Below, piece after piece: positions 50,633 through 59,021 of a stretch of DNA of 64,000 bases. The translations under genes were made by a program, and so were the position numbers. Within the stretch, counting starts at the first letter, position 1, and the number at the start of each line of letters is the position of its first letter. The DNA lies in assembly GCF_051859025.1 (NCBI RefSeq), contig NZ_JBHYGL010000012.1, positions 310,001 to 374,000 on the forward strand. The letters are read 5' to 3'. This DNA is from Falsiroseomonas sp051859025. GTDB taxonomy: Bacteria; Pseudomonadota; Alphaproteobacteria; Acetobacterales; Acetobacteraceae. The notes under the pieces were generated by a model, which made no database searches, was not told the DNA's origin, and worked only from the letters and a program-made list of their open reading frames with translations.

Positions 50633-52594
50633 TCATGCGGTGCCCATCCTACCCGTCCCGGCCCCCGGGTGGAAATGCCCATGGATGCGCCGCGCCACGG
50701 CGGGGCCGATTCCGGGGCAATTCTCCAGATCCTCCAGCCCCGCCTGGCGGACGCCGCGGGCGGAACCGAAGTGATTCAGCAGCTTGCGCTTGATGGCGGC
50801 GCCGACCCCCGGCACGTCATCCAGTTCCGACCGCACCATGGCCTTGGACCTTCCGGCGCGGTGGGTGGTGATGGCGAAGCGGTGGGCCTCGTCCCGCAGG
50901 CGTTGCAGATAGTACAGGACCGCGTCGCGCGGCGGCAGCTGGAAGGGGTCCTTGCCCGTCTGGTGGAACCATTCCCGGCCCGCATCCCGGTCCGGCCCCT
51001 TGGCGATGCCGACCATCGGGATGTCGTGCAGGCCCATCTCGTTCAATATGTCCCGCGCGGCGGAAAGCTGGCCGGCGCCGCCATCGATCAGCACCAGGTC
51101 GGGCCAGCCCTCTGCCTCCCGCCCCGGATCCTCCTTCAGCGCGCGGCCGAAGCGGCGTTCGAAGACCTCCCGCATCATGGCGAAATCGTCTCCGCCGGTG
51201 GGCGTGGCGCCCGCGGTCCCCGCAGCGGGGCCCTTGATGCCGTATTTGCGGTAGGCGGATTTGAGAAAACCGGAGGGCCCGGCCGCGACCATGACGCCAT
51301 AGGCGTTGGTGCCCATGGTGTGGCTGTTGTCGTAGATCTCGATCCGCTCCGGCGTGTCCGGCAATTCGAAGACGCGGGCGACGCCTGCCAGCAGGTCGGC
51401 CTGCGCGGCGCCCTCGGCCATCCGCCGCTCGATCGCCTCCCGCGCATTGGTCGCGGCGTGGTCCACGGCGGATTTCTTCTCGCCGCGCTGGGGGCGGTGC
51501 AGTTCCACCTTGCGGCCGGCCTTGAGGCTCAGCGCCTCCGTCAGCAGGTCGGCATCCACGGGGTCGTGGCTCAGCAGGACCAGCGGCGGGGGCGGGAGGT
51601 CGTCATAGAGCTGGCCGAGGAAGGCGCCCAGCACCTCCTCCGGCGGCTGTTCGGACTTGGCGTGGGACAGGAAGAAGGGGCGGTTGCCGTTGTTGCGGCC
51701 GCCCCTGAAGAAAAACACCTGGACGCAGGACTGCCCCGCCATCTGGTGCAGCGCCACCACATCCGCGTCGTTCACGCCATCGAGGTTGATGCGGTCCTTC
51801 CCCTGCACATGGGTGAGCCCCCGGATGCGGTCGCGGATGCTGGCCGCGCGCTCGAACTCCAGCCGTTCGGCGGCTTCCTCCATCTCGGTCGCCAGGCGCT
51901 TCTGGATGGTGGGGATGCCGCCACTGAGAAACTCCTTCGCCTCCCGCACCAGGGCGCCGTAATCCTCGCGGCTCACCCGTTCCACGCACGGGGCGGAGCA
52001 GCGCTTGATCTGGTGCAGCAGGCAGGGGCGGGTGCGGCTGTCGAAGACCGTGTCGCGGCAGGAGCGCAGGAGGAAGACGCGCTGCAACGCGGTCAGCGTC
52101 TGGTTCACCGCCCAGACGCTGGCGAAGGGCCCCCAGTAGCTGGCGCCCTTCCGGCGTTCGCCGCGGTGCTTGGCGATCTGGGGGTAGGGGTGGTCCTCCG
52201 TCATCACCAGCCAGGGGTAGGATTTGTCGTCCCGCAGCACGATGTTGAATCGCGGCCGCAGCTTCTTGATGAGGTTGGCCTCGAGCAGCAGGGCCTCGGC
52301 CTCGCTCCCGGTGGTGATGACCTCCATGCGCCTGGTCTCGAACACCATGCGGCGCAGGCGTTCGGGCAGGCGGGCGACCTGGGTATAGGCGACGACCCGC
52401 TTCTTCAGGCTGCGCGCCTTGCCGACATAGAGGGCATCGCCCTTGGCATCGAGCATCCGATAGACGCCCGGCGCCAGCGGCAGGGTGCGCAGCATCGCCT
52501 CGATCACCTCCACGCCCTGCATCACGGGGGGCATCACGGGGGTGGGCGCGTCCTCGGGCGGCGGCGGGGCGGGCGGGTTTTCGGGTTCGTTCAT
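50633..52594 (-). CDS. uvrC: Excinuclease ABC subunit C
   Basis: The 653-residue nuclease makes both incisions in nucleotide excision repair. It has the GIY-YIG domain (GVYRMLDAKGDALYVGKARSLKKRV), a UvrB-interaction motif (AERLEFERAASIRDRI), the RNase H-like domain (PERIEIYDNSHTMGTNAYG; LVLIDGGAGQLSAA) and a C-terminal helix-hairpin-helix pair (VPGVGAAIKRKLLNHFG; CPGIGPAVARRIH). It leads the long minus-strand unit. Confidence 0.97.
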   Translation of the reverse strand: MNEPENPPAPPPPEDAPTPVMPPVMQGVEVIEAMLRTLPLAPGVYRMLDAKGDALYVGKARSLKKRVVAYTQVARLPERLRRMVFETRRMEVITTGSEAEALLLEANLIKKLRPRFNIVLRDDKSYPWLVMTEDHPYPQIAKHRGERRKGASYWGPFASVWAVNQTLTALQRVFLLRSCRDTVFDSRTRPCLLHQIKRCSAPCVERVSREDYGALVREAKEFLSGGIPTIQKRLATEMEEAAERLEFERAASIRDRIRGLTHVQGKDRINLDGVNDADVVALHQMAGQSCVQVFFFRGGRNNGNRPFFLSHAKSEQPPEEVLGAFLGQLYDDLPPPPLVLLSHDPVDADLLTEALSLKAGRKVELHRPQRGEKKSAVDHAATNAREAIERRMAEGAAQADLLAGVARVFELPDTPERIEIYDNSHTMGTNAYGVMVAAGPSGFLKSAYRKYGIKGPAAGTAGATPTGGDDFAMMREVFERRFGRALKEDPGREAEGWPDLVLIDGGAGQLSAARDILNEMGLHDIPMVGIAKGPDRDAGREWFHQTGKDPFQLPPRDAVLYYLQRLRDEAHRFAITTHRAGRSKAMVRSELDDVPGVGAAIKRKLLNHFGSARGVRQAGLEDLENCPGIGPAVARRIHGHFHPGAGTGRMGTA

Positions 52595-52925
52595 GCGCTG
52601 TCAGCTGGGGTCTGGCTTGTGTCCCGGCGACGGATGAAAGGCGACTTAAGCGCCGATCATCTTGTCCACCGAAGCTGTGGAAAACTCTGTGGGCGACTGG
52701 TGCCGGGAGGCCCGGAAATGGCCGTCATCCGCCAGTCACATAGCATTGCCTAGTTTTTGGGCGATTTTGTTAAGTCTTTGATTTACCATGCTTTAACGAC
52801 TGCACAACTCTTGTTGCCGGCGTCAAGCCCATCTTCCCCATTGACACGGAAAACGGAACTCGCGCCGTCGTGAAGCCGGTGGAAAAGTCGCGCGCCAAAC
52901 CCTTGCGCGGGCAACAAAGATCGGA
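52595..52925. promoter_or_regulatory. 331-base regulatory interval upstream of uvrC
   Basis: No gene is seen. The central part is markedly AT-rich for this sequence. It contains a DnaA-box match on the minus strand (TTTTCCACA, 52684-52676) and TTTA-N7-TTAAC (52782-52797), one base away from the CtrA consensus TTAA-N7-TTAAC. The uvrC promoter must lie here; no clear -35/-10 pair is assigned. Confidence 0.45.
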
Positions 52926-53321
52926 CTAGCCGCCCCTGACCCGCTCCACCACCACGCCCACCGACCCGACATCGGGAAAGGCATCCGGCTTTTCCACCGT
53001 CACACGCGCCCGTTCCACCCGCGGATCGGCCAGCGCCGCCAGGGCCACGCGCTCCGCCAGCGTTTCCACCAGCAGCACATGGCCCGCGGCCACCACCTCC
53101 CGCGCCGTCTCCACCAGGCGGGCGTAGTCCACCACCCGGCGGAAATCATCGGGGCCGACCGCGGCCGGCGCGGCATCATCCTGCACCACCAATTCGACCC
53201 CCAGCACGATCCGCTGGGGTCCCGCCTTCTCATGCGGGTGGATGCCGAGCCGCGCCATCAACTCCAGGCCGCGGACGAACACCACCCGGCGCCCGGATTC
53301 GGCATGTGGGGCATAGATCAT
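52926..53321 (-). CDS. folB: Dihydroneopterin aldolase
   Basis: The 131-residue protein has the FolB pattern: VFVRGLELMARLGIHPHEKAGPQRIVLGVEL, VVDYARLVETAREV, and VETLAERVALAAL with the catalytic Glu, followed by RARVTVEKPDAF with the Lys. It cleaves dihydroneopterin in folate synthesis. The ATG overlaps the stop of the upstream SDR gene. Confidence 0.93.
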   Translation of the reverse strand: MIYAPHAESGRRVVFVRGLELMARLGIHPHEKAGPQRIVLGVELVVQDDAAPAAVGPDDFRRVVDYARLVETAREVVAAGHVLLVETLAERVALAALADPRVERARVTVEKPDAFPDVGSVGVVVERVRGG

Positions 53322-54106
53322 TCGGCAATCTCCGCGGCGCCGGCCACCGGCGCCCATTGCAGATGCTGCCCGCCATCCAGGGCGATCATCTGCCCCGTCA
53401 TGGAAGGCAAGGCGAGGATGGCGAGCACCGCGCGCGCCACCTCCTCGGCACTCGTCCCGTGCTTCAGGGGCACGGAGGCGCATTGCCGGTCGAACTGCGC
53501 CTGGCTCTGCCGCGGCGATGGCATGGCGGGGCCGGGGCCGATGCCGTTCACCCGGATGCGCGGCGCCAGCGCCAGCGCCAGCGTCTGGGTCAGTGTCCAG
53601 AGCGCGGCCTTGGAGACGGTGTAGGAGATGAAATGCGGCGTCAGCGACCAGACGCGCTGGTCCAGCAGGTTGATGACGACTCCCTCCGCCCCGCCGGGCA
53701 GCGCCTTCGCCACCGCCTGGGCCAGCACGAAGGGGGCGCGGAGGTTGGGCTCCAGGTGCCGGTCCCAGCTATCCCGCGTCGCATCCTCCCATTCGTCGCG
53801 TTCGAAGGTGGAGGCGTTGTTCACCAGCACCCCGATCGGCCCGATCGCTTCCTGCGCCGCCGGGATCAGCCCCGTCACCTCCGCCTCCACCGCGAGATCC
53901 GCCCGCAGCGCGATGGCGCGGCGGCCCATGGCCAGGATGCGCGCCACTGTCTCCGCGGCTTCGGGGCCGGAGGAGGCGTAGTGGATGGCGATGTCGAAGC
54001 CCGCTTCCGCCAGGGCGAGAGCTGTCGCCTGGCCCAGCCGCTTCGCGCCGCCGGTCACGAAGGCGGTGCGCGGGATGGACCGCGGGATGAAGTCGGAGAG
54101 GAGCAT
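53318..54106 (-). CDS. Pteridine-reductase-like SDR (FolM/PTR1-like)
   Basis: The 262-residue SDR has features of pteridine reductases: TGGAKRLGQATALALAEAG, NNASTFERDEW, the Asp-containing VINLLDQRVWSLTP in place of the usual Ser, and active-site YTVSK. Such enzymes reduce dihydropterins or dihydrofolate with NADPH. Coupling to folB (ATGA overlap) supports a role in folate or tetrahydromonapterin metabolism. Assignment to FolM is inference from motif and neighbour. Confidence 0.85.
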   Translation of the reverse strand: MLLSDFIPRSIPRTAFVTGGAKRLGQATALALAEAGFDIAIHYASSGPEAAETVARILAMGRRAIALRADLAVEAEVTGLIPAAQEAIGPIGVLVNNASTFERDEWEDATRDSWDRHLEPNLRAPFVLAQAVAKALPGGAEGVVINLLDQRVWSLTPHFISYTVSKAALWTLTQTLALALAPRIRVNGIGPGPAMPSPRQSQAQFDRQCASVPLKHGTSAEEVARAVLAILALPSMTGQMIALDGGQHLQWAPVAGAAEIAE

Positions 54107-54202
54107 GGAACCTCGCTGATAGCCCGCGCCGGGGCCGATGGCCAATCTTGACCCGGCACCCCAAGGCGCCGAAGGCTGGGGCTAGCTTGGGGGGAAGGCG
54201 TG

Positions 54203-54652
54203 ATGCGCAAGGTTCTGGTGGTGCTTGCCGGCATGGCGATGATGGCGCCGGGCCTGGGGGGTCCGGCCCTCGCGCAGGGGTTCAGCCTGCCGAATCTCGG
54301 CCAAGGCGGGGGCCAGGGGGGTGGTCAAGGCGGCGGGCTTGGCGGCGCCCTCGGCGGTGCGCTTGGACAGGGACAGGGACAGGGCCAAGGTGGCGGCGGG
54401 CATGCGCCCTCCACCATGTCCGCCCTCCAGGGCGTGTTCGGCCAGCAGACGCCGGAACAGAAGCGCGCCTTCTGCACCCGCGTCGCCGGCGCCGCGCGGC
54501 AATGCGGGCTGACGCTGGACATGACGGCGCTGGGCGCCTGCCTGATCCGCACCCTGCCCGGGGAGGATTCGGCCCGCGTCGCCCGCGTGGCCAATACCGC
54601 CCGCGGCAACCCGACCGCGCTGCTGTCGGAATGCGGCGTGGGCCTGCGTTGA
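54203..54652 (+). CDS. Hypothetical secreted Gly/Gln-rich protein
   Basis: The 149-residue product has a signal peptide ending near ALAQ, a Gly/Gln-rich low-complexity stretch (about residues 34-65), and a C-terminal domain with three cysteines (AFCTRVAGAARQCGLTL and LGACLIRTL). The cysteine-bearing part suggests a small periplasmic helical domain. GGGGAAGG precedes the start. It is divergent from the SDR and convergent on the binding-protein gene. No family is assigned. Confidence 0.7.
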   Translation: MRKVLVVLAGMAMMAPGLGGPALAQGFSLPNLGQGGGQGGGQGGGLGGALGGALGQGQGQGQGGGGHAPSTMSALQGVFGQQTPEQKRAFCTRVAGAARQCGLTLDMTALGACLIRTLPGEDSARVARVANTARGNPTALLSECGVGLR

Positions 54653-54672
54653 CCGTGACCCTGGGCTGAGGG

Positions 54673-55647
54673 TCAGCCCATCCCGCGCAGGAAGCGGTCG
54701 TTCAGCAGCGCGTCCAGGTCGATCTCTGCCCGCAGCACGCCCGTATCCCGCAGCACGGCGACGGATCGCCGGGCCAGGGGGCGCAGTTCCTCCGCCACGA
54801 AGGCGCGGTTGCGGGCCAGGTCCAGCCAGTCGAAGTGCCGGGCGCTGCGGGCGAATTCCGCCGCGGTCTGGCGGGTGCGCTGGCCCATGATCTCATGCGC
54901 CCGGTCCGGTTCGCGCCGGATCAACTCGATGGCGGCGAACCAGGCGCGGACCACGCGCTGCACGGCTTCCGGATTGCGTTCGGTGAAGGCGGGGGGGAAG
55001 GCGAGGGTATCGACGACGCAGGGGTGGTCCAGCGTCGTCGCCAGGATCCGCGCCTTGCCGGGGCCCAGGTCGCGGATCTGGCCGAGATAGGGTTCCGTCG
55101 TCACCGCGGCATCGACCTCGCCCTCCGCCAGGGCCTGGGCGGCCAGGCGGGGGTTGCGGGGTTCCAGGCGCAGCGCGTCCAGCCCCAGCCCGTTCTCCCG
55201 CAGCATGCAGGCCAGGACGAAGAAGGGCGTGCTGCCGGGCCGGTCCACCGCCACGCGTTTGCCGCGCAAATCGGCCCATCCCCCGATTCCCGGCCGCGCC
55301 GCGATGCCGTCGCTGCCGCGCGACCGGTCCAGCACCAGCACCTGCTGCAGCGGCATCGTTGCCGCCCAGCCCAGCAGCGTATCCAGGGTGGTGACGACGC
55401 CGTGCAGGCTGCCGGCCGCCAGCGCCGCCGCGCGGTCGCGCTGCGGCACGAAGCGCGTCTCCACCTCCAGCCCCTGGGCGAGGAAGAGCCCGGCCTGCTC
55501 GGCCAGGGTCAGCGGCGCGAAGCCCGGCCAGCCGGACATGCCGATGATGATCCGGGGAAAGGTCTGCGCGCGGAGCACGCGGGGCGCGCCCAACGCGCCC
55601 ACCCCCAGGGCCCCGGCGATTCCGGCCAGGACAGGGCGGCGACGCAT
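54673..55647 (-). CDS. NitT/TauT-type ABC transporter substrate-binding protein (orphan)
   Basis: The 324-residue protein has an arginine-rich, Tat-like export signal (MRRRPVLAGIAGALGVGALG), then the family fold: IIIGMSGWPGFAPLTLAEQAGLFLAQGLEVE, a GVVTTLDTLL segment, DLRGKRVAVDRPGS and GEVDAAVTTEPY. It would bind a sulfonate-, nitrate- or thiamine-precursor-like ligand in the periplasm. No permease or ATPase gene is adjacent. The start at 55647 is immediately preceded by a hairpin that takes in the Shine-Dalgarno sequence. Confidence 0.88.
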   Translation of the reverse strand: MRRRPVLAGIAGALGVGALGAPRVLRAQTFPRIIIGMSGWPGFAPLTLAEQAGLFLAQGLEVETRFVPQRDRAAALAAGSLHGVVTTLDTLLGWAATMPLQQVLVLDRSRGSDGIAARPGIGGWADLRGKRVAVDRPGSTPFFVLACMLRENGLGLDALRLEPRNPRLAAQALAEGEVDAAVTTEPYLGQIRDLGPGKARILATTLDHPCVVDTLAFPPAFTERNPEAVQRVVRAWFAAIELIRREPDRAHEIMGQRTRQTAAEFARSARHFDWLDLARNRAFVAEELRPLARRSVAVLRDTGVLRAEIDLDALLNDRFLRGMG

Positions 55648-55659
55648 CGCTTTTTTGTT

Positions 55660-55688
55660 CCCTCGCGGGCATTCCAGGAATGCGAGGG
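55660..55688 (-). promoter_or_regulatory. Leader hairpin sequestering the ribosome-binding site of the orphan binding-protein gene
   Basis: On the minus strand, CCCTCGC (55688-55682) pairs with GCGAGGG (55666-55660), with inner arms GCATTCC and GGAATGC. The right arm contains the only Shine-Dalgarno candidate (GAGGG), 12 bases before the ATG. Melting or protein binding would expose it, so translational control is possible. Confidence 0.5.
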
Positions 55689-55722
55689 TAGCCATCCCGT
55701 GGGACGGCGCAAGCCGAAGCCG

Positions 55723-55747
55723 CCCGCGCATCGCCGTGATGCGCGGG
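55723..55747 (-). terminator. Hairpin downstream of the glycine-zipper lipoprotein gene
   Basis: CCCGCGCATC (55723-55732) and GATGCGCGGG (55738-55747) form a perfect 10-bp stem with a GCCGT loop, 10 bases after the stop codon of the minus-strand gene. There is no T-run; it may end or stabilise the transcript. Confidence 0.55.
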
Positions 55748-55756
55748 AAGCGACGG

Positions 55757-55987
55757 TCAGCGGGTGATGGCGCCCACCGCGGCGCCGCCCGCGCCACCGA
55801 TCAGCGCGCCGGTGACGGCGGAGCCGCCCGTCAGCGCGCCGATTGCCGCGCCACCCGCCGCGCCGATCGCGCCGCCGGAGAGGGCCCGCTGCTGCGTGCG
55901 GTTCATGCCGGAACAGGCGGCCAGGGGGGCGATCAGGGCGACGGCCAGGGCCAGGCGCGAGAGCGAGCGGATCGAAAGGGACTGCAT
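55757..55987 (-). CDS. Glycine-zipper lipoprotein
   Basis: The 76-residue lipoprotein has lipobox LAAC (Cys25) followed by GMNRTQQRALSGGAIGAAGGAAIGA and a second glycine-zipper helix (TGALIGGAGGAAVGAIT). Small YMGG/OsmB-like zipper lipoproteins insert in or lie on the outer membrane and often respond to stress. It is a single gene with a hairpin after it. Confidence 0.85.
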   Translation of the reverse strand: MQSLSIRSLSRLALAVALIAPLAACSGMNRTQQRALSGGAIGAAGGAAIGALTGGSAVTGALIGGAGGAAVGAITR

Positions 55988-56121
55988 GCGTCATCTCCCA
56001 TGTGGTTTGCGGGGTGACGCGCAATACAGCGGGCGGTTGCGGCGGGGATACGGCGGATGCCGCCTTTTCACCGCCACAACCATTCACGGTCCGGCGACCG
56101 GAACGGAACGCCCCGCGCGCG

Positions 56122-58365
56122 TCAGCGCCGGCCGCGCCCCTTCCCCTTGCCCCCGCGCCCCTTATCCGGGTCGTAGCCGCCGCCGCCCGGGCCGAGCGGC
56201 TTCGGCTTCCAATCCTGCTTGGCACGACCTTTGTTCGTATTGGCCTTGCCCGTGCTGGCGGAGCCATTGGCGCCCGTCGGCGCGCTGTCCTGCAGGGACC
56301 GGCCGGCCAGGTTGGGCTGCAGGCCGAGTTCCAGCGCCTCCAGCCGCTTGATCTCGTCGCGGATGCGGGCCGCTTCCTCGAATTCCAAATCGGCGGCCGC
56401 CGCACGCATGCGCTTTTCCAGTTCCTGGATGGCGGCGCCGAGGTCCTTGCCGACGAATTCGGCGGTGCTGTCGCCCTCCACCGCCTCCACCGTGACGTAG
56501 TCCTGCTCATAGACCGACTGCAGCACGTCGGAGATGTCGCGCTTGATGCTTTGCGGCGTGATGCCGTGGGCGGTGTTCCATTCCTGCTGCCGCGTGCGGC
56601 GCCGCGCCGTCTCCCCCAGCGCGTTCTTCAGGCTGTTGGTCATGACATCGGCGTAGAGCACCACGCGCCCTTCCGCGTTGCGCGCCGCGCGCCCGATGGT
56701 CTGGATCAGGCTGGTGGTGGACCGCAGGAAGCCTTCCTTGTCCGCGTCCAGGATCGCCACCAGCGCGCATTCCGGGATGTCGAGCCCTTCCCGCAGCAGG
56801 TTGATGCCGATCAGCACGTCGAAGACGCCGCGGCGGAGGTCGCGGATGATCTCGATCCGCTCCAGCGTATCCACGTCGCTGTGCAGGTAGCGGCAGCGGA
56901 TGCCGGTTTCCGTCATGTAGTCCGTCAGGTCTTCCGCCATCCGCTTGGTCAGCGTGGTGACCAGCACGCGGCCGCCCTTCTTCGCGACCTCCTTGCATTC
57001 CGCCAGCAGGTCATCGACCTGGCCTTCCACGGGCCGGATCTCGGTCACGGGATCGACAAGGCCGGTCGGGCGGATCACCTGTTCGGCGAAGGTGCCGCCG
57101 GTGCGCTCCATCTCCCAGGGCCCCGGCGTCGCGCTGACGAAGAGCGTGTCGGGGCGATAAGCCTCCCACTCCTCGAATTTCAGCGGGCGGTTGTCCTTGC
57201 AGCTCGGCAGGCGGAAGCCGAATTCGTCGAGGATCGATTTCCGCGCGAAGTCGCCGCGATACATGCCGCCGATCTGCGGCACGGTCACATGGCTTTCGTC
57301 CACGATCAGCAGCGCGTTCCCCGGCAAGTATTCGAACAGCGTCGGCGGCGGGTCGCCCGGCGCGCGGCCGGTCAGGTAGCGGCTGTAGTTCTCGATTCCC
57401 TTGCAGCTGCCGGTGGTCTCCAGCATCTCGATGTCGAAGGTGGTCCGCTGGTCCAGGCGCTGGGCTTCCAGCAGCCTTCCCTGCGCCGTCAGCTCCGCCA
57501 GGCGCTCCTTCAGCTCCGCCTTGATGCTGATGATGGCCTGCTGCATCGTCGGCCGCGGCGTGACGTAGTGGCTGTTTGCATAGATGGAGACGCGGTCCAT
57601 CTCCGACGTGATCTCCCCCGTCAGCGGGTCGAATTCCTTGAGGCCGTCGATCTCGTCGCCGAAGAGGTTCACGCGCCAGGCGCGGTCCTCCAGGTGGGAC
57701 GGCCAGATATCCACCGTCTCGCCCCGGATGCGGAAGGTGCCGCGCTGGAAGGCGCTGTCGTTGCGGCGGTACTGCTGCTCGACCAGGCCCTTGATGAGCT
57801 GGTCGCGCTCGATCTTCCCGCCGCGCTCCAGCTTCACCACCATGCGCGAATAGGTCTCGACCGACCCGATGCCGTAGATGCAGGAGACGGAGGCGACGAT
57901 CACGACATCCGATCGTTCGAGCAGCGACTGCGTGGCGGAATGCCGCATGCGGTCGATCTGTTCGTTGATCTGGGCGTCTTTTTCTATGTAGGTGTCGGTG
58001 CGCGGCACATAGGCTTCGGGCTGGTAGTAGTCGTAGTAGCTGACGAAGTATTCCACCGCGTTGTCGGGGAAGAAGCTCTTCATCTCCCCGTACAGCTGCG
58101 CCGCCAGGGTCTTGTTGGGCGCCAGGATCAGGGTCGGGCGCTGCACATGCTCGATCACCTTGGCCATGCTGAAGGTCTTGCCGGACCCGGTGACGCCAAG
58201 CAGCACCTGATCGCGCTCCCCCTTGCGGAGGCCTTCCACCAGCGTGGCGATGGCCGTGGGCTGGTCGCCCGCGGGCTCATAGGGGGAGACGACCTTCAGC
58301 GGGATGCCCGATTCGGGCACCGGGCGCTTCTGGGGGAAGAACTGGACGGGGGACATGACGTTCAT
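56122..58365 (-). CDS. uvrB: Excinuclease ABC subunit B
   Basis: The 747-residue UvrB loads the incision complex at DNA lesions. It shows Walker A (LGVTGSGKTFSMAK), the beta-hairpin tyrosine-rich region (YFVSYYDYYQPEAYVP), DESH (LLIVDESHVTVPQIGG), helicase motifs V/VI (QTIGRAARNAEGRV) and the C-terminal UVR motif (LEFEEAARIRDEIKRLEALEL). It ends with a basic Gly/Lys-rich tail longer than in E. coli. The ATG at 58365 gives the standard start (MNVMSPVQFFP). Confidence 0.97.
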   Translation of the reverse strand: MNVMSPVQFFPQKRPVPESGIPLKVVSPYEPAGDQPTAIATLVEGLRKGERDQVLLGVTGSGKTFSMAKVIEHVQRPTLILAPNKTLAAQLYGEMKSFFPDNAVEYFVSYYDYYQPEAYVPRTDTYIEKDAQINEQIDRMRHSATQSLLERSDVVIVASVSCIYGIGSVETYSRMVVKLERGGKIERDQLIKGLVEQQYRRNDSAFQRGTFRIRGETVDIWPSHLEDRAWRVNLFGDEIDGLKEFDPLTGEITSEMDRVSIYANSHYVTPRPTMQQAIISIKAELKERLAELTAQGRLLEAQRLDQRTTFDIEMLETTGSCKGIENYSRYLTGRAPGDPPPTLFEYLPGNALLIVDESHVTVPQIGGMYRGDFARKSILDEFGFRLPSCKDNRPLKFEEWEAYRPDTLFVSATPGPWEMERTGGTFAEQVIRPTGLVDPVTEIRPVEGQVDDLLAECKEVAKKGGRVLVTTLTKRMAEDLTDYMTETGIRCRYLHSDVDTLERIEIIRDLRRGVFDVLIGINLLREGLDIPECALVAILDADKEGFLRSTTSLIQTIGRAARNAEGRVVLYADVMTNSLKNALGETARRRTRQQEWNTAHGITPQSIKRDISDVLQSVYEQDYVTVEAVEGDSTAEFVGKDLGAAIQELEKRMRAAAADLEFEEAARIRDEIKRLEALELGLQPNLAGRSLQDSAPTGANGSASTGKANTNKGRAKQDWKPKPLGPGGGGYDPDKGRGGKGKGRGRR

Positions 58366-58429
58366 GGCCCCCCTAATGTGGGCCCGCGGCTGCCCTTCCG
58401 GTAGCCTTCTCTTCACTCCGGGAACCGGC

Positions 58430-58903
58430 ATGGGCATCGAGATCGAGCGGAAGTTCCTGGTGGCGGGCGATGGCTGGCGCGGAGCGACGGAGGGCCCGCC
58501 CGTGCCGATCCGCCAGGGCTACCTGGCCGCCCCCGGTGCCGCCGGCGCCACGGTGCGCATCCGCCGCGCCGGGGCGGAGGCCTTCCTGACGGTGAAGGGC
58601 CCGGGCGGCCTGGTCCGCGCCGAGTTCGAATACCCGATCCCGCCGCAAGATGCGGAGGCGATGCTCGCCCTCTGCACCACGCCGCCGCTCGCCAAGGCGC
58701 GCTGGTCCGTGACCCACCAGGGCCATCTCTGGACCATCGATGTCTTCGAATCCCCCACCAGCCTCGCGGGCCTGGTGCTGGCGGAGGTGGAGATGGAGGC
58801 CGCCGACGCCGATCCGCCCCTGCCGCCCTGGCTGGGGCGGGAAGTCACGGACGACCCCGCCTACGCCAATGCCAGGCTCATCAGCCACGGCCGGCCGGGC
58901 TGA
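58430..58903 (+). CDS. CYTH domain protein (inorganic triphosphatase-like)
   Basis: The 157-residue protein opens with the CYTH signature EIERKFLV, then RQGYLAAP, VRIRRAGAEAFLTVKGPG and an acidic LAGLVLAEVEME strand. CYTH proteins form a tunnel with basic and acidic residues that binds triphosphates; short bacterial forms hydrolyse tripolyphosphate or act as adenylate cyclase IV. It diverges from uvrB with 64 bases between. Tripolyphosphatase is the more likely activity. Confidence 0.9.
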   Translation: MGIEIERKFLVAGDGWRGATEGPPVPIRQGYLAAPGAAGATVRIRRAGAEAFLTVKGPGGLVRAEFEYPIPPQDAEAMLALCTTPPLAKARWSVTHQGHLWTIDVFESPTSLAGLVLAEVEMEAADADPPLPPWLGREVTDDPAYANARLISHGRPG

Positions 58904-59021
58904 AGGGGTCCTTCCGCTCGCGGTCCTGTGCGCCGTCATGCCGCTGCCGAGACGAACAATAGCGACGCGCTGCCGTTGATCCCCTGCAGGGCGCATTGCG
59001 CGCCACAGGAGGAACCACGCC

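Noticed and set aside
48992..52753. Very long plus-strand frame (1253 codons) opposite uvrC, pgsA and moaD
   Set aside because: It is antisense to well-conserved genes, rich in Gln/His/Arg/Gly, and has no recognisable domain; a by-product of high GC third positions.
52595..52925. Chromosomal replication origin
   Set aside because: Only one good DnaA box and one near-CtrA site are seen, with no cluster of boxes and no dnaA, hemE or parAB neighbours; treated as a promoter region instead.
55843..58404. Long plus-strand frame (853 codons) opposite uvrB
   Set aside because: It is antisense to uvrB, with low-complexity Leu/Arg/Gln/His content.
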